The position numbers were made by a program, and so were the translations under genes. This document shows positions 19,527-29,900 of a DNA stretch of 64,000 bases, piece by piece. Below the pieces are notes generated by a model. That model searched no databases. It had not been told where the DNA came from and saw only the letters and a program-made list of their open reading frames with translations. How positions within the stretch are numbered: position 1 is the first letter of the stretch; every line of letters starts with the position of its first letter. Origin of the DNA: Ochromonas danica (Eukaryota > Sar > Chrysophyceae > Chromulinales > Chromulinaceae); NCBI GenBank assembly GCA_015146655.1, contig VKHL01000017.1:1-64000 (forward strand), given 5' to 3'.

Positions 19527-20050
19527 ATTCTTCTTTCCTTCTGATTGAGATGTGATTCTTCTTGATCTTGATCTTGATCTTGATCTACTGATCCACAGTA
19601 TAAATGTGCTCTTCTTGGAGAGGAGCGTCAGGAGGAATTGATTTCTTCATCTTCTCTCAACAAAAGTGAGAGAGGTCCCGGAACCGGGTTGCTGGGAACC
19701 ATACCACATGTCAGAAAAGCCTTACTTTATGAGTTTGAAGTCGCAATTCATATTCAATCATCACGGTCGATTCATTGAAGGATTACATTGAGCATCCATC
19801 CAATCATCCCTCCATTTCATGGAATATGAATTAATTTAGTGCGGAGAGGAGTTCGTTTCTAGTGGATAGAGCAAAGCAACAAACAGTAAACCTGGTGGGA
19901 AAAGTACATGCAAAGCAGGGATCATAAATATTTGTTGTGAGCATCATCAACTAAGTTATGATTAACAAAACTTCATCAATTTCCTATAGTTTGGCCTTTT
20001 AGGCAACCCTTCCACCAAGGACGGTGTCATCAAGAATTTGGTAGTGACAG
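19527..20050. other. intergenic between ankyrin and CS-domain genes
   Basis: Begins with about five copies of the hexamer CTTGAT (19557-19588), in the 5' leader of the ankyrin gene on the minus strand. The rest is AT-rich promoter and 3' UTR-type sequence. No gene seen. Confidence 0.5.
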
Positions 20051-20827
20051 TTATTCCTCTTCAACCACTTCAATCGGTTGATTCTTTGCAATCTTTTCAC
20101 GAAACAATCGATGAGCTTCCTCATATACCTCAGCAAATCCCTTGTGATCAAATTCTCTTCTTCCAACTAAATTGTTGATGTCAATTTCTTCTTCTTCCTC
20201 AATAAACACTTTTCTCCACCAAATAGTAGTGTTAGGTAAGGGAGACTTTTTCTTCAACGTTATCTGCAGCAGCTTCTCATCTGCAACTGTGGAGTTACTG
20301 CTCCAAGGGATTGGTTTGAATTCCCAATCACACACGCTATCATAAGGATTGTCAGCCTCCCCGGTGGGTTCAATCGGATATTGCAGCCGACCATCAAGAA
20401 GGACTAGCTGGTCGCTTCTTTTTAGCACTTTCAACACATTCTTCTCTTCTCCAACTAATAGGATCTGAACCTCTGGTCCCAGTAGATTGGCTTGGACAAA
20501 GAGGGAAAGTGTTACAGAGTATCGATCTTGTGACCAGAGGTAACGATAGGAATCTCTTCGAACCTCGCCACCATTGAGACAAATAGCTTGCCATTCTTTC
20601 GACTGCTTCATTGCTGCAGTAGGTTCACTGATAATTGCAGAGGATGAGGAAGGAGCAGTCGCTGGGGATGAGGAGCTAGAGGGTTGTTGGGGATTGATTG
20701 AATAACCATGTGGTCCAATCGTCACTTTGCCTGGTTGAGCTAGAGTGGTGGTTGTAAAAGAACTCTCAATGTCTTCTTCATCTGATAAATCAGCTGCCAG
20801 CCGATCCCATTTGCTGTAATCAACCAT
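20051..20827 (-). CDS. CS-domain protein, NudC/p23-like
   Basis: 258 aa, single exon. After an acidic N-terminus (MVDYSKWDRLAADLSDEED) and a Ser/Pro/Ala-rich linker, residues about 90-215 form a CS (HSP20-like) beta-sandwich. Visible elements are YLWSQDRYSVTLSLFV, VLLDGRLQYPI, DWEFKPIPW, LLQITLKKKS and TIWWRKVFIEE, the last being the typical strand with paired Trp. The C-terminus is helical and acidic. CS-domain proteins act as Hsp90 co-chaperones or stabilise dynein and other client proteins. The exact subfamily (NudC, NUDCD or other) cannot be fixed from sequence alone. Confidence 0.75.
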   Translation of the reverse strand: MVDYSKWDRLAADLSDEEDIESSFTTTTLAQPGKVTIGPHGYSINPQQPSSSSSPATAPSSSSAIISEPTAAMKQSKEWQAICLNGGEVRRDSYRYLWSQDRYSVTLSLFVQANLLGPEVQILLVGEEKNVLKVLKRSDQLVLLDGRLQYPIEPTGEADNPYDSVCDWEFKPIPWSSNSTVADEKLLQITLKKKSPLPNTTIWWRKVFIEEEEEIDINNLVGRREFDHKGFAEVYEEAHRLFREKIAKNQPIEVVEEE

Positions 20828-22040
20828 TTCGACCAGAGCGAATCAGCTGTAATCAACCATTTTGTTCCATTCACAGGACGAGGGTGATCAGTATTAACTT
20901 AGTAAGTTCGTAGGCTGTGTCACTGGAACACTGGAACGAAGGCGGGAAACCCTGTGAAACACCCGTTTCCCAACAAAAAACTCCAGTTTAAAATCCAATA
21001 ATGCGGTTTTGAGGAAACGATACTCAAAACCGCATTATTCGATTTTAAACTGAAGTTTTTTCCTCAAACCCGAATTATTGGATTTTAAACTGAAGTATTT
21101 TGCCGGGAAAAGGGTGTTTTTCGGTCAAAAACAGGCAATAAACCCGTTCTTTTTTCAGGGGAACGTTTGTTTCACAGGGGAACATTGATTTCCCGCCTTC
21201 GAACCAGCTTCTTGTGTTCAGGTGTTGCGAACACAACTGATTATATGCAGAATAATATACAAAGAAATAGGTTTGTGAGAAATTCAAGTGAGAACGCTCC
21301 CCACAACCTGGAATAAGCATACCCAACAAATTTGTTTTGGAAATGTGTATATTAAAACACTGACATTGACACTTTCACTAATCAACGTACTTGCGCTTCG
21401 AACGAATCAACATTTCAACTCAAAAAATTATGAAGCTAACTCTAAACATCACCGGCAAAAAACACACTAGAGTCCAGACTCCGCTCGAGCAAGCTGAGAT
21501 CTGAGCACTGGGAACGCAATAATACGAACTGCACGTGTATAACACTCACACATGAGAACGGGCTCACACACAGAAATACAAGAACAACTCGTTCACGAGG
21601 CCGACAAAACTTTAACAGTTGACTCATTGCCACTTTAAAGGAAATGTCAGCACCAGATACACAATAGAAGTGAGGGGAAATGTTTCCAAAGACAAACTTA
21701 TTGAAAGACCCGCGACTTTAACCATTTGTGGTTAATAAGTTGTGGATTAATCGACGATAGAGACCAGAAGACTAAAGTAATTGAATTCCTTTGGGGGCCA
21801 ACTATCAAAGCCTAGGGCTTAATAGCTGACCACCAGCAACGAAGAAATATAAACTCATTTGAGGAGCATGAAAGGATTTCAAGTTCAAGTTGCCCCATCA
21901 AGCAGGAAAGGAGCAAAGAAATATAGCACACTAAAATGACAACACGATACACAAATCAAAATTAAATATGGACTGCGCAAGAGAAAGTTTCACAAAAGGA
22001 GCCTGCCATGAGTATAATGTTGAAGACCAATGGATGAACT
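20828..22040. other. intergenic, 1.2 kb, with a foldback element
   Basis: Includes the foldback element at 20937-21201 immediately upstream of the CS-domain gene. From 21200 to 22040 it is AT-rich with no credible gene; short ORFs at 21288-21633 lack coding character. The right end is the probable 3' UTR of the RRM gene. Confidence 0.5.
20937..21201. mobile_element. MITE-like foldback element with nested inverted repeats
   Basis: Outer terminal inverted repeats CGAAGGCGGGAAA (20937-20949) and TTTCCCGCCTTCG (21189-21201), followed inward by CCCTGTGAAAC and its inverse GTTTCACAGGGG. Inside is a palindrome: CAGTTTAAAATCCAATAATG...GGTTTTGAG facing CTCAAAACCGCATTATTCGA...TTTAAACTG. A third, partial copy (CTCAAACCCGAATTATTGGA) follows to the right. 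At 265 bp it has no coding capacity. The shape fits a non-autonomous DNA transposon; no clear target-site duplication was found, so family and mobility are unproven. Confidence 0.65.
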
Positions 22041-23501
22041 CTAGTTAAACCCAGAATAAAAACCGTGGGAACTAAAAGGAGAATATGAAGATTTTTCAGA
22101 GGTTGACATCAAACGAGAAGCGTCTGATTTACTAGAACACGCTTCACTGTAAACTCCACCGAAAAGACTGTTGAATAGATTGTCATCCTTTTCTGAGTGG
22201 CTTGAACGCGAGAGACTCGAGGACAATAAAAGATCTTTTTGCATGTATAGATCATGGAATTGATGTGGTCTATCTTGACCAGGCATACGATGCTGTTGAT
22301 TGTTAGGCCAATGGGGGCGGGCAGCCTCCATTTCGCTTCCCTGCGAAAAAGAATCTGGACATGCTTCCATGTCATCCAAACCGTAACCATACACGGATGA
22401 CATCGGAAACGGGCCAGCATGCTGTGCAGTTCTTTTCACATCTTCAGGAACAAAAAATGGTTTAGAAAAGCTCTGGCGATTGTTTTGAAAAGCTTGCTGA
22501 CCAGTTCCCACTCCATTGTGTTTGATTGGCTGATCAGAGCGTTGAACGAAATGATGAAGATTGTGACTGTTGTGATGACTAGATCTACCTTGAAAATCAG
22601 GCTGAACTAAGCTCCGCTTACCATGAAAAACGGGCTGGGGCTGCTCGAAAGCTCCAAATCTAGGATCAACATGTTCTTTTCTAAAAGAGGGATCGAAGTT
22701 ATGAAATTGAACTGGATCTTCTCTTGCAGCAAACACCTTTCGTTGATGAGGAGGAGATAAGTCGCCAGGTAAAGCAGAAAAATCGTGAACCCCCCTTTCA
22801 GGCTCAATCGAATGCAGATGAACTTGCTGCTGTTCGATCAGCTGCTTTTCCAAGTTATGCGAGATGGAGCATTTGTAGCAGACATCTTCAATAGTGGCGT
22901 CATTCAAAGCAGCCACTGCAGCAAGCGCATTCTTCAAGCCTTCACTATTAGCAGAGAAGTGAACAAAGCCATAGCCACACTGGCGATTGATGGATTCATC
23001 CAAATAGGACTTCTTGATCGAGACATCCAAGACCACACCATAGGTGCTGAAGAGGATACGAAGAGATTCCTCGTTGATCAGCTTCTTCAGCTGGTAGGAG
23101 AGGTAAGAGACATGGACAGAAGAGGAATGGATGCGGTCATGATGGTAGGTACGAGGCTCCTTCTTGTTCTTATAGGAAGCCCAGCCAACTCTACCAGCAA
23201 GACAACAACACCAAGCAATCCATGAGCTACCATTGTCAAGGACATCGTGATAGCAGACTAATGCTAACACTCACCTCAAGTTACGACCACAGAAAAGGAC
23301 GCCATTCAGACCGTTCATCGCTTTCTGTGCAGACAGACTGTCTGCGAACTTGATGAAGCCATAGGAAAGGTTGCGATAGGAATCTTCGCTTTTCATTATT
23401 TTGATCTCCAAAATCTCACCATAAGGTGCAAAGGCCATATGAATATCTCTCTCAGAACAGAAAGTCGAAAGATCACCCAAGAACAAAGTTGTCTTATTCA
23501 T
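22041..23501 (-). CDS. two-RRM RNA-binding protein (TIA-1/UBP1-like arrangement)
   Basis: Exons 23501-23275 and 23190-22041 (458 aa), intron 84 bp with a GTGAGT donor. The join completes the first RRM: LFLGDLSTFCSERDIHMAFA, GEILEIKIMKSED, SYGFIKFADSLSAQKAMNGL, FCGRNLRVGWASYKNK. The second RRM (about residues 100-190) contains VSYLSYQ, LFSTYGVVLDVSI and GYGFVHFSA. The C-terminal 260 residues are low-complexity, rich in His, Gln, Ser and Phe, as in proteins that form RNA granules. Likely role: mRNA binding in splicing, stability or translation. Adjacent DNAAF11 lies on the same strand, 424 bp upstream. Confidence 0.88.
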
Positions 23502-23924
23502 TGTTGTATTTTAAAAATATGAAATGCTAATGATAAATATGAATGAATATTCGGAATAATTCTGCTGTATGATAAAGAGAGCACTTGATGTAAGGAATTG
23601 AGTAGTAGTTTTTGGTTATTCCTAACAGGAGAGACTTGTTCTGAGATCGTTCGATTGATTTGAGATTCGATTGTGACAGAGGATTCTGTGGCATATGAGC
23701 TGGCCATAGCCGTTCAACTGCACAGAGGAGAAAGGATGATGTGGGGGAGAAAAGTCTACATTGGCTGTGTGCAAACTCATATTTGAGGAATTCGAGAATG
23801 TGCAAGTGCATTTGCAAACAAACACAATCAACACCATCTCGAGATCTCTGCTGCTCTTGAACAATATAAACCTAATCATGAAGTTAGAATTTACCACTTC
23901 CCAACGGATTGTCAATTACAAGAA
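23502..23924. other. intergenic between RRM and DNAAF11 genes
   Basis: 423 bp that should hold the promoter and 5' UTR of the RRM gene and the 3' UTR of DNAAF11. Minus-strand ORFs here overlap in different frames and show no recognisable protein. Confidence 0.5.
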
Positions 23925-25277
23925 TTAATCCAATTCCTCTATGCTAGCTATTTTAACATTTGGGATGGAAGCAATTGCACTGGGCTCAGAAGAAACCTCT
24001 GGCTGTTTCACTATATTAGCCAACTGTGCGTGAATAGAAGCTTCTTGCATCATTTGTTCTTGTAAAGACAAAGTCTTGCTAGTGGTCTTCACGCGCACTC
24101 TATCCTCATCAGACTTTTTCTTCTGGTTTTGTTTGCCTTGTATAAAAGGTGTGAAGGCATTCCTATCATTCGATCGCTCGGGTTTGCGAGATCGGATATC
24201 TCCTCGAATGGTGACCTCGTTTTCTCTTGGATTGGTCTTTGGCATGATAATCAGCAGTGCACCATTGCTCTTCGATCGCTGGCATTTGCTGTCACTTACA
24301 TTTACTTCCGCTGGCAAACGCAACCGAAGAACTTTACTTTTGATCACCATGGAAACGTAATGTGGATGAATGTCCACATCAATCAAGGAAGAATCCAGAA
24401 ACCTCGCCACTCGAACTTCCAAGAGAACATACCCAGGACGAGACTCTTCATCCCAGAAAAATTCCCAGCCTCCTTCATTCTTTTGTTTGATTTCTTTTTC
24501 TTCCACTTCACTCTCTTTCTGACGAGTGGATTGAACTGCTTCTTGCTGTTCAGCATCAAAATCTCGCTCTTTTGGAGCATTGACTCGAGAACGATCTTCC
24601 TTCTCCTTCTTTTGCTGAGCTAATTCTTGATAGATCTTGACCCGTACTTCAGGAGTGTTTTCCGTCAATTCATTGTCGTCCTCCTGGTTTGTGGTGTCAG
24701 CGGTAATGGGGAGCTCCTCCACCTTCTTCAATCGTTTCTGCTCGGCTAGATCTTCTAATTCACATTCTAGGCGCGGAAGACTTTGCATGGCAACAATTCG
24801 CATGGATTTTGTGATTTCTGTGCCATCGAGGCTTTTGAGTTGTGGTAGCTTGGCAATGACGTAGGAATTGAAGTGTTCCCAATGTGCTTGAGCAGGATTA
24901 CCCATAAGGTAAAGCTCTTCAAGTCGTGTTCGACTTTGAAGATGTTCAATACTCTCTTTCAACTTGTCAAAGTCAATAAAATTCACTGTCAGATCTAATT
25001 TCCGCAAGAATTCACAATTTTGTAATCCTTCAATACAAGTGATATTATTCAACGCTAAGTTAAGATATTCCAAATCTTTCATATGTTGTAAATTCTCTAT
25101 CTTAGGGATGATATTGTTTTGTAAATAGAGGATTTTGAGTTTTCGACAAGTTTTGCCCAAGACTTCATTAATGCTTTCTAACTCTTCTTGATGAAGAGAG
25201 ATCTCTTCCATCGTAGAGATGATACCTTCATTATGCTCAGCTCTCTTTCTTAACAATTCACGAGTGATATGTGGCAT
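23925..25277 (-). CDS. DNAAF11: DNAAF11 (LRRC6/TILB) dynein arm assembly factor
   Basis: 450 aa, one exon, starting at MPHITRELLRKRAEHNEG; four codons upstream is another ATG (25289), equally possible. Residues about 15-150 are SDS22-type leucine-rich repeats: LKILYLQNNIIPKIENL, LEYLNLALNNI, LRKLDLTVNFIDF, LEELYLMGNPAQAHWEHF. The LRR cap LPQLKSLDGTEI follows, then a charged coiled region and a CS-like domain (YVLLEVRVARFLDSSLIDVD, RLPAEVNVSD, ALLIIMPKT). This order and these motifs match vertebrate LRRC6 closely. The family acts in the cytoplasm to preassemble outer and inner dynein arms, so this organism makes motile cilia. Head to head with the LYR gene, 161 bp apart. Confidence 0.95.
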   Translation of the reverse strand: MPHITRELLRKRAEHNEGIISTMEEISLHQEELESINEVLGKTCRKLKILYLQNNIIPKIENLQHMKDLEYLNLALNNITCIEGLQNCEFLRKLDLTVNFIDFDKLKESIEHLQSRTRLEELYLMGNPAQAHWEHFNSYVIAKLPQLKSLDGTEITKSMRIVAMQSLPRLECELEDLAEQKRLKKVEELPITADTTNQEDDNELTENTPEVRVKIYQELAQQKKEKEDRSRVNAPKERDFDAEQQEAVQSTRQKESEVEEKEIKQKNEGGWEFFWDEESRPGYVLLEVRVARFLDSSLIDVDIHPHYVSMVIKSKVLRLRLPAEVNVSDSKCQRSKSNGALLIIMPKTNPRENEVTIRGDIRSRKPERSNDRNAFTPFIQGKQNQKKKSDEDRVRVKTTSKTLSLQEQMMQEASIHAQLANIVKQPEVSSEPSAIASIPNVKIASIEELD

Positions 25278-25438
25278 GGTCAATGTCAATCAAAAACAAC
25301 AATGGAACGATGAATGATGATGAAACTCAACAGTTTCACTCTTAAGTTAATAAACTGTTTCTCATTTAAAAGCGCGTTGTTCAAAACTCTGCTTGGGTAA
25401 AGGCATTCTTGGCAGCATAGGGTTGGAGTAGAGAGAGA
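25278..25438. promoter_or_regulatory. shared promoter region of DNAAF11 and the LYR gene
   Basis: 161 bp between two divergent starts, AT-rich, no ORF. Its bidirectional use is inferred from the gene layout only; no element is recognised. Confidence 0.4.
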
Positions 25439-25711
25439 ATGAAGTTCAACTATTTCGCCAATCACAGAGCTGAAGCCATACATCTATATCGAGATATTCT
25501 GCGTGCCTGCAAGATGTTCACCTGGAGGAATGAGAAGGGTATTCCATGGAGTCTCATTCTTAAACAAAATGCACGTTATGAGTTCGAACAAGCAAGATAT
25601 GAGAAAGATCCTGAAATCATAGTTCGCATGATCATTGTTGGAAGAGATTCACTGAACAAGACCATGGAGAAGATAGCCGAGAAGTCTACTCAAATGCCCC
25701 CTCGTAGCTAA
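25439..25711 (+). CDS. LYR-motif (Complex1_LYR family) protein
   Basis: 90 aa. The Leu-Tyr-Arg tripeptide is at residues 16-18 (AIHLYRDILRACKMFTWRN), followed by the usual helices with a conserved Phe and Arg (YEFEQARYEKDPEIIVRMII) and GRDSLNKTMEKI. Length and layout fit small LYRM proteins, which bind acyl carrier protein and help Fe-S delivery or assembly of respiratory complexes in mitochondria. Which LYRM it equates to is not clear. Single exon, divergent from DNAAF11. Confidence 0.85.
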   Translation: MKFNYFANHRAEAIHLYRDILRACKMFTWRNEKGIPWSLILKQNARYEFEQARYEKDPEIIVRMIIVGRDSLNKTMEKIAEKSTQMPPRS

Positions 25712-26289
25712 CCAGTCATTCATTACAGTATTCCCTCCTCACCTCACAGTTGAGAGTGTGTTTGACACAGTGGGGTGACTGTCAAGTTCTCATTGATCCG
25801 CTCTAAACAGTGAGTGGATTTATTGTTTTAAAGCGCTGCTAGTTCATTTCGCAGTGGGTGGGTCTGCCGTGTGCAATTAGTAGCAGATAGCTTTTGTCAA
25901 CAATGTTAGAGTCTGTGTATGTGATCTTGGTGTGAGTAAGTGAGTGTGTATATATCAAGTTCAATGATTTTGCTAACCGTCTTCTACCAATGGCTTATAT
26001 ATCTCTTGCGAGAGGCTGTTCAAGATGATTCACAAAGCGCCTGACCCTGTCAGAAGCAAACTGTCTTGAATCTCACACAACCTTCTCAGTTAGACTTGCT
26101 ACACAATTGACCCATGAATTTGAGTGTTACCAGACCATAGCTATACCAAGCACTGTGAGGCAGTGGAGCGGCTAAAAACGAAAAGTTGGACGGCACAATA
26201 GTAACTGGAAAGGGGAAGGGAAGCCTTTAATTAAGGATCAACCATTACAAAGCACAAAGGAGCTAAGTAAGTTCAACACCACCGAGCGT
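25712..26289. other. intergenic between LYR and eL29 genes (convergent)
   Basis: 578 bp with the two 3' UTRs; no ORF or structured element recognised. Confidence 0.5.
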
Positions 26290-26657
26290 TTAGCTCTCTT
26301 GAGACTTGTTGGCCTTCTTGTTGTGCTTCTTGGCGAATCTCATATTGCGGAGGAACTTAGGATCAACCTGTCGTCCAATAGTTGGCATGGATAATGCATT
26401 AGACACTAGGAGGACTAACGCGAAGTTCTAATAACACTTACTCCCTTGAGAGACTTGGCAGGGTAGTCACGGGCCTTCTTGATGCCGTTTCTGTGGGCCT
26501 TGTTAGTCTGGTTACGAGCGGTGTGGTTCTTCCTCTATAAATAACCCCCAGAAAACAACAAGAAAAAAAACAAGACAACAGGTCATTAAGAAGTCTATAG
26601 GATAACGGAAGGAATCCCGCATAGAAAGATAGCTGGTCGATCACCTACCTTTCCCAT
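26290..26657 (-). CDS. RPL29: large-subunit ribosomal protein eL29
   Basis: Three coding exons: 26657-26649 (only ATG GGA AAG), 26534-26442 and 26367-26290; 59 aa, the same length as yeast Rpl29. Sequence: MGKRKNHTARNQTNKAHRNG, IKKARDYPAKSLKG, VDPKFLRNMRFAKKHNKK. These are the eL29 hallmarks (KNHTAxNQ, AHRNGIKK, GVDPKFLRN). Introns are 114 and 74 bp with GTAGGT and GTAAGT donors. It is a very basic 60S subunit protein. Because every exon is short, an ORF scan misses it. Divergent from CFAP57 with 280 bp between starts. Confidence 0.95.
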
Positions 26658-26937
26658 GGTTGATGCTTTCTTTGCTCTGACTGGTTTTGTGGTGAGAGCG
26701 CCACAAACTCTCTTTGGCAGGCTTTATTCGGGGTTCAGGACTTTAGAATATTCGTCTTTTCGAGATGTGCCTTTTCGAGACGAGTTTTCGAAAATGCCAA
26801 AGGGGTGAAACGGCTGTGATAGAGAAAGGAGCAGTTGATCGATGAGAACAAAGTTTGAGCTGTGTTATGAGATTTTAAATTAACTTGGTTATTTTTAGTT
26901 CAGTTTTGAATCTTAAGTTACTGTGATTTTGATTATC
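26658..26937. promoter_or_regulatory. shared upstream region of RPL29 and CFAP57
   Basis: 280 bp between two divergent ATGs; a pyrimidine/AG-rich leader next to RPL29 and AT-rich sequence next to CFAP57. Promoter role inferred from position. Confidence 0.4.
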
Positions 26938-29900
26938 ATGGAGAATTCGATGGTTAATCCACCTCGAGAAGGTGGTGGGGATAGTAATACAACAAGTAAT
27001 ACTCTTCGTTTACAAGTCAAACATGCTTTTGGTTGTCAACCCACACGACTTGATGCAATCCAATCCTTCTCTGCTTCCTCAGGAAATAAAGACTATTCAG
27101 ATCGTCTAGTACATAAAATAGGTAAACAACTCTGTGTGTATGATCCTGAAACAGGTCGTCAAGAGTTTTTCGAAGGTCGTGCACGAAATCTAGTGGATAT
27201 TGTACATTTCAACATTTCCACTAATGCACGTTATATCTCTATGTGTGAGAATATACGACATGAGAAAGCTAGTAATGATGCTGGATCTCAAGTTAGCATC
27301 TATTCCTTGTCGACTATGTCTCGATTGAAGACTTTACATTATTCCCTACCACGACCTTTCCTCTGTTCTACATTCTGTGGAGATGTGAAGTTAGTTGCTG
27401 CATTAAGTGATGAACCTGATCGACATATTGTTATCTGGCAATGGGAGAAAGAGAAAGTCTATAAAGTTATTGCTATCACAGTGTCGGCGTTGTTGTTACG
27501 ATCAGCACCGTGTCAGACACTCATGCTAACGACTACAGGCCATGCTGCTCTCAAGCATTGGACCATTGCTCCAGATGGAAGTTTGAAATGTGGCAACTTC
27601 TTACCACCTGCTAAAGAATCATTAGATAACTACACAGATCATGTATGGCAAGTTTCCTCATTGGGTAATCATCGTATGATTGTTCTAGTAGATCCTGATA
27701 CTAATAGTGAGATCAATCGCAATCGAAGACAATCGATTTATATCTTTGAAGGAATGGATCCAGCTCACGCTGGTGCATCCTCTACCAATGCAATGGGTAT
27801 CAGTAGTAGTAGTTCAAGTGGTTTACCTATTAGCATGGAATTAAAACAAACTTTAGCATTAAAATTAGATCCTGGATGTCGTATTGAAAAGATTATTTGC
27901 TCACCTAAGACACTTATGGTTGTTGGATATGGTGGGTTTATTGCTGCCTATGAGCGCACTGATGATAAACAAGAGCCTTATGTAGAGTCACGCAGATTGT
28001 CCCTGGGCGACAAGCATCTTATTGGTGGAGCTATTTATCCCTCAGATGAAAAGATGGTCTTATTGACCAAGCAAGGACGTCTTCTGACCATGCAATTAGA
28101 TGTCACGATCGATCAGATTAAGAAGACGGTAGCTATGTTAGGCAATAGCGCTGGAGGTGAAGATGTTGATAGTGTTCACAGTCAAGATGGTGGTGGGTCG
28201 ATTAACAATAGTTCGGCCGCGGGAACGAATGCATCAAACTCATATAATAGCTCAAGTGGTATTAGTGATATGCGCTCAGGTGGTCATCATACAGCGGCTA
28301 TCTTAGCAGCTGATATTGCCTTTGAACGACCTCTCATTGTCTCCGTTGCAGCTGATGCTACTGCCCGTATTTGGAACTATCTCACAGGGAAATGTGAAGT
28401 TGTTCATTCTTTCCGCATGGAAGAGCCTATAACAGTTGCTTTCCATCCATCAGGATATCAAATCTTAGTCTCTTTCAAAGATCGTATTCGTTCTTATCAT
28501 GTCTTGATTGACAAAATAAAACCATTCCGTGAAACTATTGTTAAAAACGCCAAATGTTTGAAATATAGTAATGGTGGTCAATATTGGGCTGCTGCTTCTG
28601 CTATTAATGTCTCTGTTTACGAAACACGTACTTTCACTCAACTTGTCAACTATCAAGGACATCAACTGACCGTAGTTCGGTTGTGTTGGGCACCAGGCGA
28701 TGAAGTGCTCTTTTCTGCTGGTATGGATGGTAATGTTTATGGTTGGCCAGTTTCTAGAGAAGGTCGAATGGAAGTGGTTGCTGCTAATACCAGATCCTCT
28801 GCTATCTTGGATATGGTGGCGGATTGTCCTTCAACGGTCTTCCTTGCCTCCACTAAAGACCAAGATGATGATGTTAGCACGGTGGGCAATCCATCAGGCA
28901 ATGTTGGACAATCTACAGGCAATAACAATATCAATTCCTTGAGTACTAATAAAGCCCAATCCAATGCGGTTGTTAATACCAAGAATGAAGATGCTCAAGC
29001 TTTAACGCAATTCCAACAAGCTGTACTTCCTGATAATCGATCTTGGTTAGTGATCTCTTCTTTAGATGGACATTTACGAATGCCTGTGTGGTCTTTACAA
29101 GCAGTAGCAAAGCAACAACCTCATCATCCTGGCCATGGTCCCAGTGCTGCCACTGTTAGCATCCTGGCATCCTCACAAAATGCACTTAGCAAATACTATA
29201 CCAATATTGATAGTATGTCTATAATGTATGGTGATTCTTCTATCAGCATGACAGCAATGGCTTTGTCAGCTGATCGTACGAAACTCTTTGTTGGTACTAG
29301 TATGGGGTCTATTAGAATCTATCCTTGGCCTCCAGACCCTAACAACATGCCAGCATATGTCCCAACAGGCGCTACAGGTAGTCATGCGACTGGCCATGAA
29401 AAAGGTCGTGCCTCTCAGCATGGAGGTACAGGAGGAGGAGAAGGAGATAGAGAGCATGGCAGCAATCATCTTCCTCCAACTGTAACACATGCTAGCTTAT
29501 GTGTAGAGTATTTCACACATTCAGCTGCTGTTGTCTCTATTGCCTTAGGTCCAGTTGAAAATACTCTTATTTCAACAGCTGCAGATGGATCCATATTTAT
29601 TCATAACTACACTAACCAACCTATCACTAATGCTAATAAGAAAACTCGAGGATCATCTCCTAATAATCAAGCAGGTGCTTTATATAGTATGGAGTTTGAA
29701 AATACAGAAGAAGGTATTCAACTTAATCGAGAAGTTGTCTTATTAGCTGTAGAAGATATTGAAGATCATATTAATGATATTGTTGATTTACATAAACTAT
29801 TAAATGAAACACGTGCTAAGAATGAATTTCAAGCAAGAAAGTTAGAAGTTGAACATAATGAAGCTCTTCGTCGAGTGACTGAAGTTCATGATCAAACATT

